64,000 nucleotides of DNA from Psychromonas sp. Urea-02u-13 (GCF_002835995.1 NZ_PJBZ01000043.1:62001-126000), one strand, 5' to 3'; shown: positions 40,411-49,943, numbered from the stretch's first letter. The notes: generated by a model not told the origin, from the letters alone. A program made the numbers and translations.

Positions 40411-40771
40411 GCTTTCGTAAATGACGGTTACTTTTTTGCTCAGGAACTTCACTTGGCACCACTCTTTTTTCTGCCTGTAAATGTTTAATGGCAAGAATAG
40501 GGTGGTAAATTAACATCCTTGGGCCTGCGTAGCGCATAATTGTTTTGGCTTGCGCGCGCTGCTCTGCTTTATAACAATGAATAGGGCATTGGTTACAGGT
40601 CGGTTTAGTTTGACCGTAGGGGCATCTGTCTAGTTTCTCATTTGCGTAAATCAGAAAGTCTCTGCATTCAGTACATTCTCCCTGTTGCGTATGAAAGCGC
40701 TGACAATAAAGTCTCACCATCGCGTTAATGGTTTTAAATTCAAGCCCAAGTAAACCTGGTAAATCTAGCAT
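40400..40771 (-). CDS. Nitrous oxide-stimulated promoter family protein (YgbA-like)
   Basis: 123 residues. Cys-rich centre CQRFHTQQGECTECRDFLIYAN, RCPYG, KPTCNQCPIHCY, then MRYAGPRMLIYHPILAIKHL, the diagnostic pattern of the E. coli YgbA family, which is induced by nitric oxide through NsrR and thought to aid recovery of amino-acid synthesis after NO stress. ATG 40771 has AGGG nine bases upstream; a TTG start further up is less likely. The seven cysteines suggest metal or Fe-S binding. A 3' overlap with the small plus-strand gene is seen. Confidence 0.85.
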   Translation of the reverse strand: MLDLPGLLGLEFKTINAMVRLYCQRFHTQQGECTECRDFLIYANEKLDRCPYGQTKPTCNQCPIHCYKAEQRAQAKTIMRYAGPRMLIYHPILAIKHLQAEKRVVPSEVPEQKSNRHLRKLKP

Positions 40772-40845
40772 CAATTTTAACCCTATTAAATTACCCTTAT
40801 GGCTGTAGAATACAGTCAATTAATCAGCCATCAAGAGTTGTCACT

Positions 40846-42768
40846 TTGATCTCATCATTTTTTTCACCATCGGGTGCGTTAAGTCAAATTTTACCCCATT
40901 TTATTGCGCGTGATGCGCAGGTCGAGATGGCGGAAGCTGTCGCATCGGTGATTAAAAGCAAACAGCCTTTAGTCGTAGAGGCTGAAACAGGCACGGGTAA
41001 AACCTTTGCTTATTTAGCGCCTGCTCTGTTGAGCTTTGATAAAAGTAATGCGTCAAAAATCATCATTTCTACCGGTAGTAAAGCGTTGCAAGAACAGCTT
41101 TATATCAAAGATCTTCCGTTATTGGTTAAAGCGACTAATTTCACGGGCACAGTGACCTTGTTAAAAGGGCGCAGTAATTACCTGTGTAATGAACGCCTAA
41201 GTCGCTTTATGTTAGAAAGTAAACATAAAGAAAAATCGTTACAAATAGAACTGGTTAAAATAAAAAACTGGTCGCTTTCAACGAAAACAGGGGACATTGC
41301 TGAAATAGATGATTTAGCAGAAGATGCCTTTATTATCCCTGCGATTACCAGTAACAACGACAACTGCCTCGGCAGAGAATGCCCAAGCTTTGATGATTGC
41401 TTTATTGTTAAAGCGCGTAAAAAAGCGATGGATGCGGATCTCGTGGTGATTAATCATCACCTTTTCTTTGCGGATTTAGCGGTAAAAGAAACGGGTTTTG
41501 GAGAATTAATCCCCGATGCAAGCAGTTACATTTTTGATGAAGCACATCAACTCCCTGATATTGCGAGTCTCTATTTTGGAGAGTCACTTTCAAGCCGTCA
41601 ATTAGTCGAATTAGCCAAAGAAATTGATTTTGTTTATCGCACCGAATTACGTGAAGCAAAACAAATATCTAAAGCTGCAGAACAACTGCGCGTGGCCACG
41701 CTTGATTTTCGTTTAGCCTTTGCCATTGATAAAGGCACAGGTAGTTGGCGTGACAAATCAAAAGAACGTGTTATGCAATTGCATGCACAACGTTTATTGC
41801 AAGTGATGAATTTTTTAAATGAAGTGTTACTTGAGCGCCTTGGAAAAAGTGAAGTATTGGATCACTGTTATGAGCGATTAAATCAATTCACCTTACTGTT
41901 TAAAAAATTAAATGACGTCAATGAGAGTGGTTTTAGTTATTGGTTTGATTGTACAAGACAACATTTCTCTTTAAATATTACGCCGCTAAGTGTTGCAGAT
42001 CGTTTTCAATTAGAATGTCAGAAAAAAGAAGCCGCTTGGGTATTTACCTCGGCAACGCTCTCCGTGAAAGGAAAATTTAATCACTTCACTGAGTTGTTAG
42101 GTTTGCAGAATAGTAAATGCTTACAGCTTAATAGTCCTTTTGATTATGCTAATCAAACCTTGTTTGTTGTACCGCGACTATTACCAGAGCCGGGCACACC
42201 AGGACTGGCAACAAAATTAGTTGAACAGTTAGCCCCTGTTATCCGAGCAAGCAAAGGACGTTGTTTCTTTTTATGCACCAGTCATTCGATGATGAATCAA
42301 CTAGCGACAGGTTTTAGACAAACACTGACCATGCCGGTTTTACTGCAAGGTGAAAAGAGTAAACAAGCCTTGCTTGATGAATTTGTGGACCACGGTAATG
42401 CGCTTTTAGTGGCAACAGGCAGTTTTTGGGAGGGCGTGGATGTTCGTGGGCAAGTGTTGTCATGCGTGATCATTGATAAAATACCCTTTAGCTCGCCCGA
42501 AGAGCCCCTTTTAAAAGCACGTATTGAAGACGCGCAGTTAAAGGGCAAAGACCCTTTCTTTGATGTGCAATTACCACAAGCGGTGATCACCTTCAAACAA
42601 GGTATCGGGCGTTTAATTCGTGCAGAGCAAGATAAGGGGGTATTGATTGTCTGTGATAATCGTTTGGTAACACGTAAATATGGTAATCTTTTCTTGAATA
42701 GTTTACCGTGCATGCCGCGTACTCGTTCACTAGATAACGCAATTGCTTTCTTAAAAAATATAGATTAA
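40846..42768 (+). CDS. yoaA: DinG-family ATP-dependent DNA helicase YoaA
   Basis: 640 residues, XPD/DinG-like 5'-3' helicase with Fe-S cluster. Walker A EAETGTGKT near residue 50; Fe-S cysteines in YLCNERL and NCLGRECPSFDDC; DEAH box IFDEAHQLPD; motif VI QGIGRLIRAEQDKG. E. coli YoaA (636) works with HolC in repair of stalled forks. The start is TTG 40846 with AAGAG about 8 bases before; no ATG precedes HFIARDAQVEM, so this is the best choice but uncertain by a few codons. It is followed by tsaB as in E. coli. Confidence 0.93.
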   Translation: MISSFFSPSGALSQILPHFIARDAQVEMAEAVASVIKSKQPLVVEAETGTGKTFAYLAPALLSFDKSNASKIIISTGSKALQEQLYIKDLPLLVKATNFTGTVTLLKGRSNYLCNERLSRFMLESKHKEKSLQIELVKIKNWSLSTKTGDIAEIDDLAEDAFIIPAITSNNDNCLGRECPSFDDCFIVKARKKAMDADLVVINHHLFFADLAVKETGFGELIPDASSYIFDEAHQLPDIASLYFGESLSSRQLVELAKEIDFVYRTELREAKQISKAAEQLRVATLDFRLAFAIDKGTGSWRDKSKERVMQLHAQRLLQVMNFLNEVLLERLGKSEVLDHCYERLNQFTLLFKKLNDVNESGFSYWFDCTRQHFSLNITPLSVADRFQLECQKKEAAWVFTSATLSVKGKFNHFTELLGLQNSKCLQLNSPFDYANQTLFVVPRLLPEPGTPGLATKLVEQLAPVIRASKGRCFFLCTSHSMMNQLATGFRQTLTMPVLLQGEKSKQALLDEFVDHGNALLVATGSFWEGVDVRGQVLSCVIIDKIPFSSPEEPLLKARIEDAQLKGKDPFFDVQLPQAVITFKQGIGRLIRAEQDKGVLIVCDNRLVTRKYGNLFLNSLPCMPRTRSLDNAIAFLKNID

Positions 42769-42848
42769 CAGCAGTATGCCTTTCACATACAGAAACAAGC
42801 TTTTATAATGGCGTTATTCTGGGCAATGATAATAAAACAGGGTTAAAA

Positions 42849-43562
42849 ATGTCTCAAAAATTAAATATATTATGTGTTGATACTTCTACGGAAGCTTGTT
42901 CAGTGGCGATATTAAAACAGGATGGTAGTGAGAAAGTCATCTTCGATAGTTTTATGTTTGCCCCTCGTGAGCACACAACAAAAATCCTACCGACGGTAGA
43001 GTCTGTTTTAGCTGAAGCTAATTTATCTGTGAATGATTTAGATATTGTTGCCTATGGGCGTGGCCCTGGTAGTTTCACGGGTGTGAGAATTGGCATTAGT
43101 ATTGCACAAGGTTTAGCATTCGGTATTGAAAAACCAATGGTTGGGGTGTCAACATTACAAGCGATGGCACAGCAAGCGTATAAAACAAACGATGTATCAA
43201 ATGTTTATGCTGCCATTGATGCGCGCATGGGCGAAGTCTATTTTGGCCATTATCAGTTGATTGGTGATTTGATGACACTGGTTGCTGAAGAAGTGGTGAT
43301 TAAACCCGAGGATCTTTTGGCTCTTGAGTTAACAGTTGTTGAAAATTCTGGATTAGTTGGCAGTGGCTGGCAGGCATATCCTGTACTTTTAGACTATTTT
43401 AATATGGGTAAGTTATTAGATATCGAATTCCCATCGTCTAAATACATGCTCGATCAAGTCTGTCATGATGTCCAAAAAGGGTTGGCCGTTGAGCCTGAGT
43501 TAGCCGTTCCTGTTTATTTACGTGATAAAGTAACCTGGAAAAAACTACCAGGTCGTGAATAA
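42849..43562 (+). CDS. tsaB: tRNA threonylcarbamoyladenosine synthesis protein TsaB
   Basis: 237 residues, ASKHA-fold scaffold of the TsaBDE complex that makes t6A37 on ANN-decoding tRNAs. N-terminal LCVDTSTEACSVAIL, HTTKILPTVESVL and the hallmark YGRGPGSFTGVRIGISIAQGL are complete. E. coli TsaB is 231. RBS AGGGTTAAAA. It follows yoaA by 80 bases. Confidence 0.96.
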   Translation: MSQKLNILCVDTSTEACSVAILKQDGSEKVIFDSFMFAPREHTTKILPTVESVLAEANLSVNDLDIVAYGRGPGSFTGVRIGISIAQGLAFGIEKPMVGVSTLQAMAQQAYKTNDVSNVYAAIDARMGEVYFGHYQLIGDLMTLVAEEVVIKPEDLLALELTVVENSGLVGSGWQAYPVLLDYFNMGKLLDIEFPSSKYMLDQVCHDVQKGLAVEPELAVPVYLRDKVTWKKLPGRE

Positions 43563-43577
43563 CCGATGGTTATATAA

Positions 43578-43597
43578 GAATTGAATTGAATTGAATT
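43578..43597 (+). repeat. Pentanucleotide repeat (GAATT)4
   Basis: Four perfect GAATT units followed by AAATT, between tsaB and the next small gene. A simple-sequence tract that could vary in copy number; it lies about 35 bases before a start codon. Confidence 0.7.
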
Positions 43598-43629
43598 AAA
43601 TTAACATTGAGAACTGAGTAAGGTATTAG

Positions 43630-43929
43630 ATGGCAATCGTAAATAACACAACATTTATGACTTCACCCGTTAATGTGAGCAAAGGCGCTAGCACAAAAAG
43701 TGCGCCTTCTGCGAGCGTTAGTGAAGTAACACCTGTTGTAAAAAAAGCGAAGTCTGAACAGTTCTCAATGGTGCTCTCTGAAAAACAAAAAGATACACTG
43801 CACCAAAGTCTGGGTTATGATCAACCGAGCCCGAAACAGCAGGGTGCTGTGAATGCATATACACAAATTGCAGCACAGGAAAAACGTGAATCAATTATGG
43901 AGAGCATGAGTTTTCATTTTGTGGTTTAA
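43630..43929 (+). CDS. Small hypothetical protein
   Basis: 99 residues, soluble. A Ser/Thr/Val-rich N-terminal half (low complexity) leads to SEQFSMVLSEKQKDTLHQSLGYDQPSPKQQGAVNAY and RESIMESMSFHFVV. The C-terminal half appears folded or helical. No signal peptide; no named family that I recognise. Upstream GAGTAAGGTATTAG gives a modest RBS. The (GAATT)4 tract lies just ahead and could affect its transcription. Confidence 0.6.
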   Translation: MAIVNNTTFMTSPVNVSKGASTKSAPSASVSEVTPVVKKAKSEQFSMVLSEKQKDTLHQSLGYDQPSPKQQGAVNAYTQIAAQEKRESIMESMSFHFVV

Positions 43930-43959
43930 TGGCATTATTTTATTTTTTAGGTCTGCCAA

Positions 43960-44745
43960 ATGTTTCGACTCGCTTTTCTGCTGTTATTATCCCTTTCTAG
44001 TTTCTCGCTATTCAGTGCGCCCTATACGGTTAATCTAACAACAGAACAAGCTAAGCAGTTAGGTTACTTAATCTGGAAAAATGAAGGGCAACAAAAAATT
44101 GAACACCTCACCACGTGGAATAGAGGGGAAGACTTTCCTTCATTAGGACTTGGACATTTCATTTGGTATCCCACTGCTGAAAAAGGCCCGTTCAAAGAGC
44201 AATTCCCGCAATTAGTGCAATTTATGCTAGAGAATAACGTTGAACTACCTCACTGGTTGACTGAATTAAAAGTAGCACCTTGGCAATCTCGAGAAGAGTT
44301 TTATAACGCATTTAATGAGCCACAACTCACTGAATTACGTCTAATACTTAGCCAGCAATTAGCATTACAAGTCCGTTTTATTGTTCTACGTTTAGAAAAA
44401 TCCATTCCACTTATTCTTGAAAAAAGCACCGCTACTGAGCAAAAAACAATCAGCAAAAACCTTGAGCGTCTTAAAACACCAGAAGCAGTATTCACATTAC
44501 TTGATTATGTGAATTTTAAAGGCGAAGGCGTGAATGAAAAAGAGCGTTATCAAGGTAAAGGCTGGGGGTTAAAACAAGTGTTACTTGCGATGCCTAAAAA
44601 TTACGATAATCCATTACGCAGTTTTGGCTTAGCGGCTGATGAAATGCTCACGCGTCGTGTAAAAAATGCGCCTAGAGATGAGTTTCGTTGGTTAAAAGGC
44701 TGGCGATTACGTGTGCATGCTTATCAAAACCTGACTATAAAATAA
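43960..44745 (+). CDS. Exported conserved hypothetical protein
   Basis: 261 residues with a signal peptide (MFRLAFLLLLSLSSFSLFSA). The mature protein contains GYLIWKNEGQQKIEHLTTWN and EDFPSLGLGHFIWYP, a recurrent motif in marine gammaproteobacterial periplasmic proteins, with an early Glu and a GLGHF turn reminiscent of lysozyme-type folds; later WRLRVHAYQ. That resemblance is my inference, with no clear catalytic assignment. The stop codon lies in the first unit of a 15-base tandem duplication. Confidence 0.7.
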   Translation: MFRLAFLLLLSLSSFSLFSAPYTVNLTTEQAKQLGYLIWKNEGQQKIEHLTTWNRGEDFPSLGLGHFIWYPTAEKGPFKEQFPQLVQFMLENNVELPHWLTELKVAPWQSREEFYNAFNEPQLTELRLILSQQLALQVRFIVLRLEKSIPLILEKSTATEQKTISKNLERLKTPEAVFTLLDYVNFKGEGVNEKERYQGKGWGLKQVLLAMPKNYDNPLRSFGLAADEMLTRRVKNAPRDEFRWLKGWRLRVHAYQNLTIK

Positions 44746-44763
44746 TTAACTATAAAATAATTA
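44734..44763 (+). repeat. 15-base tandem duplication at the gene's end
   Basis: Two exact copies of ACTATAAAATAATTA followed by a partial ACTAT. The first copy encodes the final Thr-Ile-Lys and the stop of the preceding gene; a recent slippage or recombination event is likely. Confidence 0.85.
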
Positions 44764-44999
44764 ACTATCCTTATTGTGGTCATTCATGACAATGCATGAT
44801 CACTCAGTACGTCCTGTTCTTCACTACGTTGTGGCCAGCTAAAGCGGTTCAAAATAATTCCTGATGATTTTGTAAAAAGAGAACAACGACTTCCTGTAAC
44901 TCATGCCTTGATAGCACTGCTTTTTCCTGCGTAATACAAGATCACATATTTAATGCACTTGGTATAACATGGGGATAGCGGTACAATAGCGCCAATTAT

Positions 45000-45271
45000 T
45001 ATACCCAAACTACCTGAAGATGAAGATGCAGATTCAGAGGATCGCTCGGATGTCAGATTAAGGCGCGACATGAAGATAAGGGTTATTCCCTTTTCGAATG
45101 TTGTAACGCAGAGCTGGCTTTCGAGCGAACCTCCCGTAGGGCCAGGTGAGAGGTAACCCTCTTCAGTGTTATGAAGCATTGATTTAGAATGACTAAACCT
45201 TCAACTTCATGCCTTGAATATGGCTACCTCTCAACTGGCTGATTCCTGCATCTTCAAGTAGCTTGGGTATA
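45000..45271. repeat. Palindromic MITE-like repeat element
   Basis: The ends are inverted: TATACCCAAACTACCTGAAG on the left and TATACCCAAGCTACTTGAAG read from the right, with 21 of the first 23 bases alike and an extra AAGATG on the left. Inside, TGAGAGGTAACC and TGAGAGGTAGCC form a second nested inverted pair, followed on each arm by a TTCA...ATGAAG block. About 272 bases, no coding capacity. This is the form of a non-autonomous palindromic element. It occupies most of the 554-base gap before pyrD. The flank 44769-44999 holds no supported gene. Confidence 0.75.
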
Positions 45272-45299
45272 TATCCCACTTATTTTAAAGGCCTTTATT

Positions 45300-46310
45300 A
45301 TGTTATACCGCATTATGCGTAGTTTTTTATTCCTACTAAACCCTGAAAAAGCCCATGATTTATCGTTAAAACAGTTAAAAATGACACACGGTACTGTGTT
45401 GGACATGTTTTATCGTCAAAAAGTGCAACAGCGTCCAGTAGAAGTAATGGGCCTTACTTTTCCTAACTCATTAGGTCTTGCTGCCGGTTTAGATAAAAAT
45501 GGCGAATGTATTGATGCATTTGGCGCGATGGGATTTGGTCACATTGAAATTGGTACTGTGACACCTGTAGGGCAACCTGGTAATGACTCTCCACGTATTT
45601 TCCGTGTATTAGAGTCTGAAGGTATTATTAACCGTATGGGTTTTAACAATCATGGTGTTGATAACCTTATTAACAATGTTAAAGAAAGTAATTTCAAAGG
45701 TATCATCGGTATTAATATCGGTAAAAACTTTTCAACACCGGTTGAAGAGGGGAAAAATGATTACCTTTTATGTATGGACAAAGTGTATGCACATGCTGAT
45801 TACATCGCAGTGAATATCTCGTCGCCAAACACGCCAGGATTACGCTCTTTACAATACGGTGACGCATTAAATGATTTATTATCATCATTAAAAACACGTC
45901 AAGCAGAGCTACATAAAAAACATGATAAATATGTACCAATCGCACTTAAAGTTGCACCTGATTTAAGTGATGAAGAGATTGAGTCAATTGCTAACTCAGT
46001 GCTTGAACATAAATTTGATGGCTTGATTGCAACTAATACAACGCTTGATCGCAGTATGATTAAAGGGATGTCACATGCATCAGAAGCGGGTGGTTTAAGT
46101 GGACGCCCAGTACAAAGTAAAAGTACATTAGTGATTAAAAAGTTTGCTTCACACCTTAAAGGTGAAGTGCCTATTATTGGCGTTGGCGGTATTGATAGTG
46201 TGATTGCAGCCAAAGAAAAAATCGAAGCGGGTGCAAGTTTAGTACAAATATACAGCGGTTTTATTTACCAAGGACCGCCATTGGTTAAGCAAATAGTAAA
46301 CAATATTTGA
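45300..46310 (+). CDS. pyrD: Dihydroorotate dehydrogenase (quinone), class 2
   Basis: 336 residues, same as E. coli. Membrane-associated FMN enzyme of pyrimidine synthesis that passes electrons to ubiquinone. The N-terminal amphipathic helices ([20 protein letters not shown]) mark class 2. [20 protein letters not shown] and [17 protein letters not shown] bind FMN; the catalytic base is Ser in [18 protein letters not shown]-type IGVGGIDSV follows. The MITE-like repeat ends 28 bases before the ATG, so the promoter may lie within it. It precedes zapC as in E. coli. Confidence 0.97.
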   Translation: MLYRIMRSFLFLLNPEKAHDLSLKQLKMTHGTVLDMFYRQKVQQRPVEVMGLTFPNSLGLAAGLDKNGECIDAFGAMGFGHIEIGTVTPVGQPGNDSPRIFRVLESEGIINRMGFNNHGVDNLINNVKESNFKGIIGINIGKNFSTPVEEGKNDYLLCMDKVYAHADYIAVNISSPNTPGLRSLQYGDALNDLLSSLKTRQAELHKKHDKYVPIALKVAPDLSDEEIESIANSVLEHKFDGLIATNTTLDRSMIKGMSHASEAGGLSGRPVQSKSTLVIKKFASHLKGEVPIIGVGGIDSVIAAKEKIEAGASLVQIYSGFIYQGPPLVKQIVNNI

Positions 46311-46366
46311 TTAAATACTAATCAAGCGTTAAGATTTTAAGATCATTTAATAACATCGGGTGAAAC

Positions 46367-46921
46367 ATGGATTTTATACCAAAGTCCAATTGGCAGTGGG
46401 TTTTTGATACACAGAGAGACCTTCTAACATTACAAATGGGTGATTATCTTGTTGATATCACCTATAAAAATAATATGCTGGTTTTACCCGATACAATGCC
46501 TATGCCTTTCACTGTGGATGATGTTGCACGTTACACAGAGCTTTTTGAGAGTGCTGCATTTGAAGATTACCAAGATGAGTTTGCTTGTAATATCATTTTA
46601 CATATCCTCGCCATTGAGTTATTTCATAAACCTATCATGCCTAAAAGTTGGTTATTCTCCGATAGTGAGTCGATAAATACGGCAAATATCGAACCTATGG
46701 TGCACATCAGTTTAACCGCTAAAGATAAACATGAATCAGCGCATTACCTGGTGCTAGAAGATGAAAAAGACTTCGCCCTGTGCATGCTTATTGACAAAAT
46801 TCATCAATTAACCAAGCGAAAATCATTGCCACAATTTCAAATTATTAAAGTGACCTTGGATAAGTTAAGTTTGGTAGAAATAGCCGGTGAGAACAGCAGG
46901 CAATCATTTCAGATTGCTTAA
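46367..46921 (+). CDS. zapC: Cell division protein ZapC
   Basis: 184 residues (E. coli 180). ZapC binds FtsZ and promotes bundling of protofilaments at midcell. MDFIPKSNWQWVFDTQRDLL and MPFTVDDVARYTELFESAAF match the family, with LHKP-type ELFHKPIMPKSWLF. Cytoplasmic, no membrane segment. It is 56 bases after pyrD, matching enterobacterial synteny, and probably co-transcribed. Confidence 0.92.
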   Translation: MDFIPKSNWQWVFDTQRDLLTLQMGDYLVDITYKNNMLVLPDTMPMPFTVDDVARYTELFESAAFEDYQDEFACNIILHILAIELFHKPIMPKSWLFSDSESINTANIEPMVHISLTAKDKHESAHYLVLEDEKDFALCMLIDKIHQLTKRKSLPQFQIIKVTLDKLSLVEIAGENSRQSFQIA

Positions 46922-47145
46922 GATCCCATTTGAAACTATTAACATTGTTGTAACACACTTCCCTCAAGTGAATTAAAACTCACCTTTCCTGTTCTTTATT
47001 GAATTTAAATTCACTTTAGTGAGTTTTTAGTCACCCTGTGATTTTTTGTTTGTCATTTGTTGGTAAATATTCCGTTTTCAGAAGCTTGAAATACACTGTC
47101 GAATTCTCTATAAAGAAGCATATTTATTACATTTAAGGGATTAAA

Positions 47146-48531
47146 ATGAAAACTGAAACCCATGTTTCGAATCGATGGTCAAACAAATACGCCTATATTC
47201 TTGCGGCAACAGGCGCCGCGGTTGGCCTAGGTAATTTATGGAAGTTCCCTTATATAATGGGTGAAAACGGGGGTGGTGCTTTTGTTTTAGTTTATCTACT
47301 TTGTATTTTGTTCATTGGTATTCCTGTGATGATGGCGGAAGTTGCCATTGGTAAGCGCGGACGTTCTACACCTGCAAATGCCGCTTCTATGGTGGCAACT
47401 GAATCCGGAAAATCATCTCATTGGTCAGTGATTGGCTCAATGGGTGTGTTAGCGGGTTCTCTTATTTTAAGCTTCTACGTTGTTATTGCGGGCTGGGCTG
47501 TCGCTTACGTCTATTATGCGGGTACGGGTGAGTTCAGCGCGGCAGCTGCTGATCCAGCAACACATGCAAGCGCAATTGGTAGTTTGTTTGGTGAGCTAGT
47601 CACTAGTGTGCCTAAATTACTTATTTACACGACGTTAATTGTTGTTCCTGTTATTTACGTTTTATCTAAAGGTGTAAAAGACGGCCTTGAAACAGCGGTA
47701 ACGTATTTGATGCCTGCAATGTTCGTATTACTTGTTGGTATTATGATTTACTCGTCAATTGTGGGTGACTTTGCGGCTGCATTCGCATTCATGTTCCATG
47801 TCGATTTTTCTAAATTAACCATTGATGGTGTATTAACTGCGTTAGGTCATGCCTTCTTCACGTTAAGTTTAGCGTCAGGTATCATGATGGTTTACGGTGC
47901 TTACCTACCTAAAGGTGTATCAATCGCTAAAACTTCTATCATGATTGCGGTTGCGGATACGGTGGTTGCACTTATCGCAGGTCTTGCTATCTACCCAATC
48001 GTATTTGCACATGGTCTAGAGCCAAGCGCAGGTCCTGGTTTATTATTCCAAGCATTACCAATCGCTTTTGGTTCAATGCCAATGGGTGATGTTGTTGGTA
48101 CATTATTCTTCGTCATGGTTGTATTTGCTGCCTTTACATCGGCTATTGCATTACTTGAGTCTGCTGCTGCCTATTTAGTAGAGCGTAAAGGGTTAACACG
48201 TGGTACAGCTGCTATTGTAGCCGGTGTTGCTATTTGGTTATTAAGCTTACTTACTATCTTCTCTCTATCGGGTGAAGAGTGGACGTTACTGCCATTTATG
48301 GGCGAAGGTAAAACGATTTTTGATGGTCTTGATTACTTAACGGCTAATATCATGTTACCGCTAGGGGGGTTATTAATCTCTGTGTTTGTAGGCTGGTTTA
48401 TGAAAGACGAGTTTGTAAAAGAAGAGTTCGATTTATCAGAAGGTCAGTTTAAAGTGATTATGGTGTTATTACGTTATGTAGCACCGATTGCGATTATCTT
48501 CGTATTCATTAATGCGATTGGTTTGTTCTAA
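47146..48531 (+). CDS. Sodium-dependent transporter, NSS (SNF) family
   Basis: 461 residues, eleven to twelve membrane helices with the LeuT fold. The N-terminus WSNKYAYILAATGAAVGLGN and LWKFPYIMGENGGGAFVLVY carry the sodium and substrate sites of TM1 and the unwound region. The bacterial-type short C-terminus resembles MhsT/TnaT amino-acid transporters. Substrate is not readable. RBS AAGGGATTAAA. Monocistronic, with its own terminator. A 224-base upstream gap contains AAAACTCAC / GTGAGTTTT arms that may end zapC. Confidence 0.93.
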   Translation: MKTETHVSNRWSNKYAYILAATGAAVGLGNLWKFPYIMGENGGGAFVLVYLLCILFIGIPVMMAEVAIGKRGRSTPANAASMVATESGKSSHWSVIGSMGVLAGSLILSFYVVIAGWAVAYVYYAGTGEFSAAAADPATHASAIGSLFGELVTSVPKLLIYTTLIVVPVIYVLSKGVKDGLETAVTYLMPAMFVLLVGIMIYSSIVGDFAAAFAFMFHVDFSKLTIDGVLTALGHAFFTLSLASGIMMVYGAYLPKGVSIAKTSIMIAVADTVVALIAGLAIYPIVFAHGLEPSAGPGLLFQALPIAFGSMPMGDVVGTLFFVMVVFAAFTSAIALLESAAAYLVERKGLTRGTAAIVAGVAIWLLSLLTIFSLSGEEWTLLPFMGEGKTIFDGLDYLTANIMLPLGGLLISVFVGWFMKDEFVKEEFDLSEGQFKVIMVLLRYVAPIAIIFVFINAIGLF

Positions 48532-48561
48532 GTAACGAATTATAGCATTCAATGATTATTC

Positions 48562-48594
48562 AAAACCGTTAAGTATTCGCTTAACGGTTTTTTT
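48562..48594 (+). terminator. Terminator after the NSS transporter
   Basis: AAAACCGTTAAG / CTTAACGGTTTT, 12-base perfect stem, 6-base loop, TTTTTTT tail. Confidence 0.95.
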
Positions 48595-48744
48595 ATGTCT
48601 ATATTTTGAAAGCAATGGCAACAGCAAGGTTAAATAATCATCTCATTTTTAGGGTTTCTTCGTGCCCTCTGTGTAACGAAGTAGCTTCGGGGTGATGTTC
48701 ATTGTTATACGGAGATTGAATCAAGTAATCACAGATTTTAGGCA

Positions 48745-48776
48745 TAAAAAAAGCAACTCAATTGAGTTGCTTTTTT
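48745..48776 (-). terminator. Terminator after rlmG
   Basis: Perfect palindrome AAGCAACTCAATTGAGTTGC with A- and T-runs on both sides, 19 bases beyond the rlmG stop on the minus strand; it could act in both directions. Confidence 0.9.
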
Positions 48777-48794
48777 ACTAAGCTAAGTTAAATA

Positions 48795-49943
48795 TTAGTC
48801 TTCTTTAACTGCGCGTAGAATAATAAACTTTTTGTTTTCAGTCACTAATTCACAGTTACCAAAAATACGCTCTAGTTTATCTTGGTAATCAAGATGACGA
48901 TTACCAACAATCACTAACTCACCACCATCAGCTAACGCGAAACGTGCTTCATTGAACATGCTCCAAGCAATATGGTCTGTAATCACTTGTTGCTGGTGAA
49001 AAGGAGGGTTACAAAGAATAAGGTCGTAACTACCGCCTTTAAAACCAAGCAAGCCATTGTTTACAACAAAACGTGCATTATCACTTTGTTCTTCTTCAAA
49101 GTTCTTAATCACGTTAATACGAGCAGAATCAACCGCCATGTAAGATTCATCAATAAAAGTGACGTGTGCTTTAGGGTAAGTTTCCATTGCTGTCATACCA
49201 ACAACACCATTACCACAGCCTAAATCAACGATTTTTTCAAACTTACCTTGAGGTAAGTTTTCCATCAGGTAACGACCACCAATATCAAGGTGATTACGTG
49301 AGAATACGTTTGCGTGGTTATGAATTTTCCATTCTTGGCTTTCAAGTTCCCAAGTAACCGCAATGTCATCTTCTGGTACGTTTTGACGTTCAACAAGACT
49401 AAAAATAAGACGAGATTTCTTTTTAGCCAGTGATGTTTTAGTGCTACCGATGTACTTTTCAAAAAGTTGTAAAGTAGAGTTGTGAATCATATTCACTTTA
49501 CCAGCTGCCACAATAATCGTATCTTCAGATACCACTGCACGTAGTTGCTGTAAAAGGTACTCAAGGTAAGAGTTCGTTTTAGGCACTTTAATTAACACTA
49601 CTTTTACATTTTCAGGGAATGCTTGTAAGCAATCCTGTACTAAAAAGTTATCTTCGCTACAGCTATTACGCTGCATGTTCAGTTTAATAGAACTTAAAGA
49701 AAGGTATGAGTCAGTGATCGTAGTACGTTCAATGCCTTGGAAAAAACAGCTTAATGCGCCAAAGCTATCGTTTATAATCAATAATTGACCATCTTCACCT
49801 AACTGTTTTTCAAGTTCATTTTCGGTAAAGTGGTTAATTAAGTACTCATCAGCAGAATCCCATGCCTGTAATGTTTCTTTTTTGTTTCTTGGGTGACGGT
49901 GCAAAACCAAATTTTGATCTGCAATCGTTAATAGTTCATTCAT
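48795..49943 (-). CDS. rlmG: 23S rRNA (guanine1835-N2)-methyltransferase RlmG
   Basis: 382 residues (E. coli 378). Two-domain RsmC/RlmG-type enzyme: an N-terminal degenerate methyltransferase domain (LLIINDSFGALSCFF) and a C-terminal catalytic one with SAM motif KIVDLGCGNGVVGMTA and catalytic LILCNPPFHQQQ. Modifies G1835 in the large ribosomal subunit. Monocistronic and divergent from the GH18 lipoprotein gene, with about 115 bases between starts. Confidence 0.96.
   Translation of the reverse strand: MNELLTIADQNLVLHRHPRNKKETLQAWDSADEYLINHFTENELEKQLGEDGQLLIINDSFGALSCFFQGIERTTITDSYLSLSSIKLNMQRNSCSEDNFLVQDCLQAFPENVKVVLIKVPKTNSYLEYLLQQLRAVVSEDTIIVAAGKVNMIHNSTLQLFEKYIGSTKTSLAKKKSRLIFSLVERQNVPEDDIAVTWELESQEWKIHNHANVFSRNHLDIGGRYLMENLPQGKFEKIVDLGCGNGVVGMTAMETYPKAHVTFIDESYMAVDSARINVIKNFEEEQSDNARFVVNNGLLGFKGGSYDLILCNPPFHQQQVITDHIAWSMFNEARFALADGGELVIVGNRHLDYQDKLERIFGNCELVTENKKFIILRAVKED

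Noticed and set aside
44901-45179. 92-codon frame on the minus strand before pyrD
   Set aside because: It runs through the arm of the palindromic repeat, has no RBS and its composition reflects the repeat rather than a protein.
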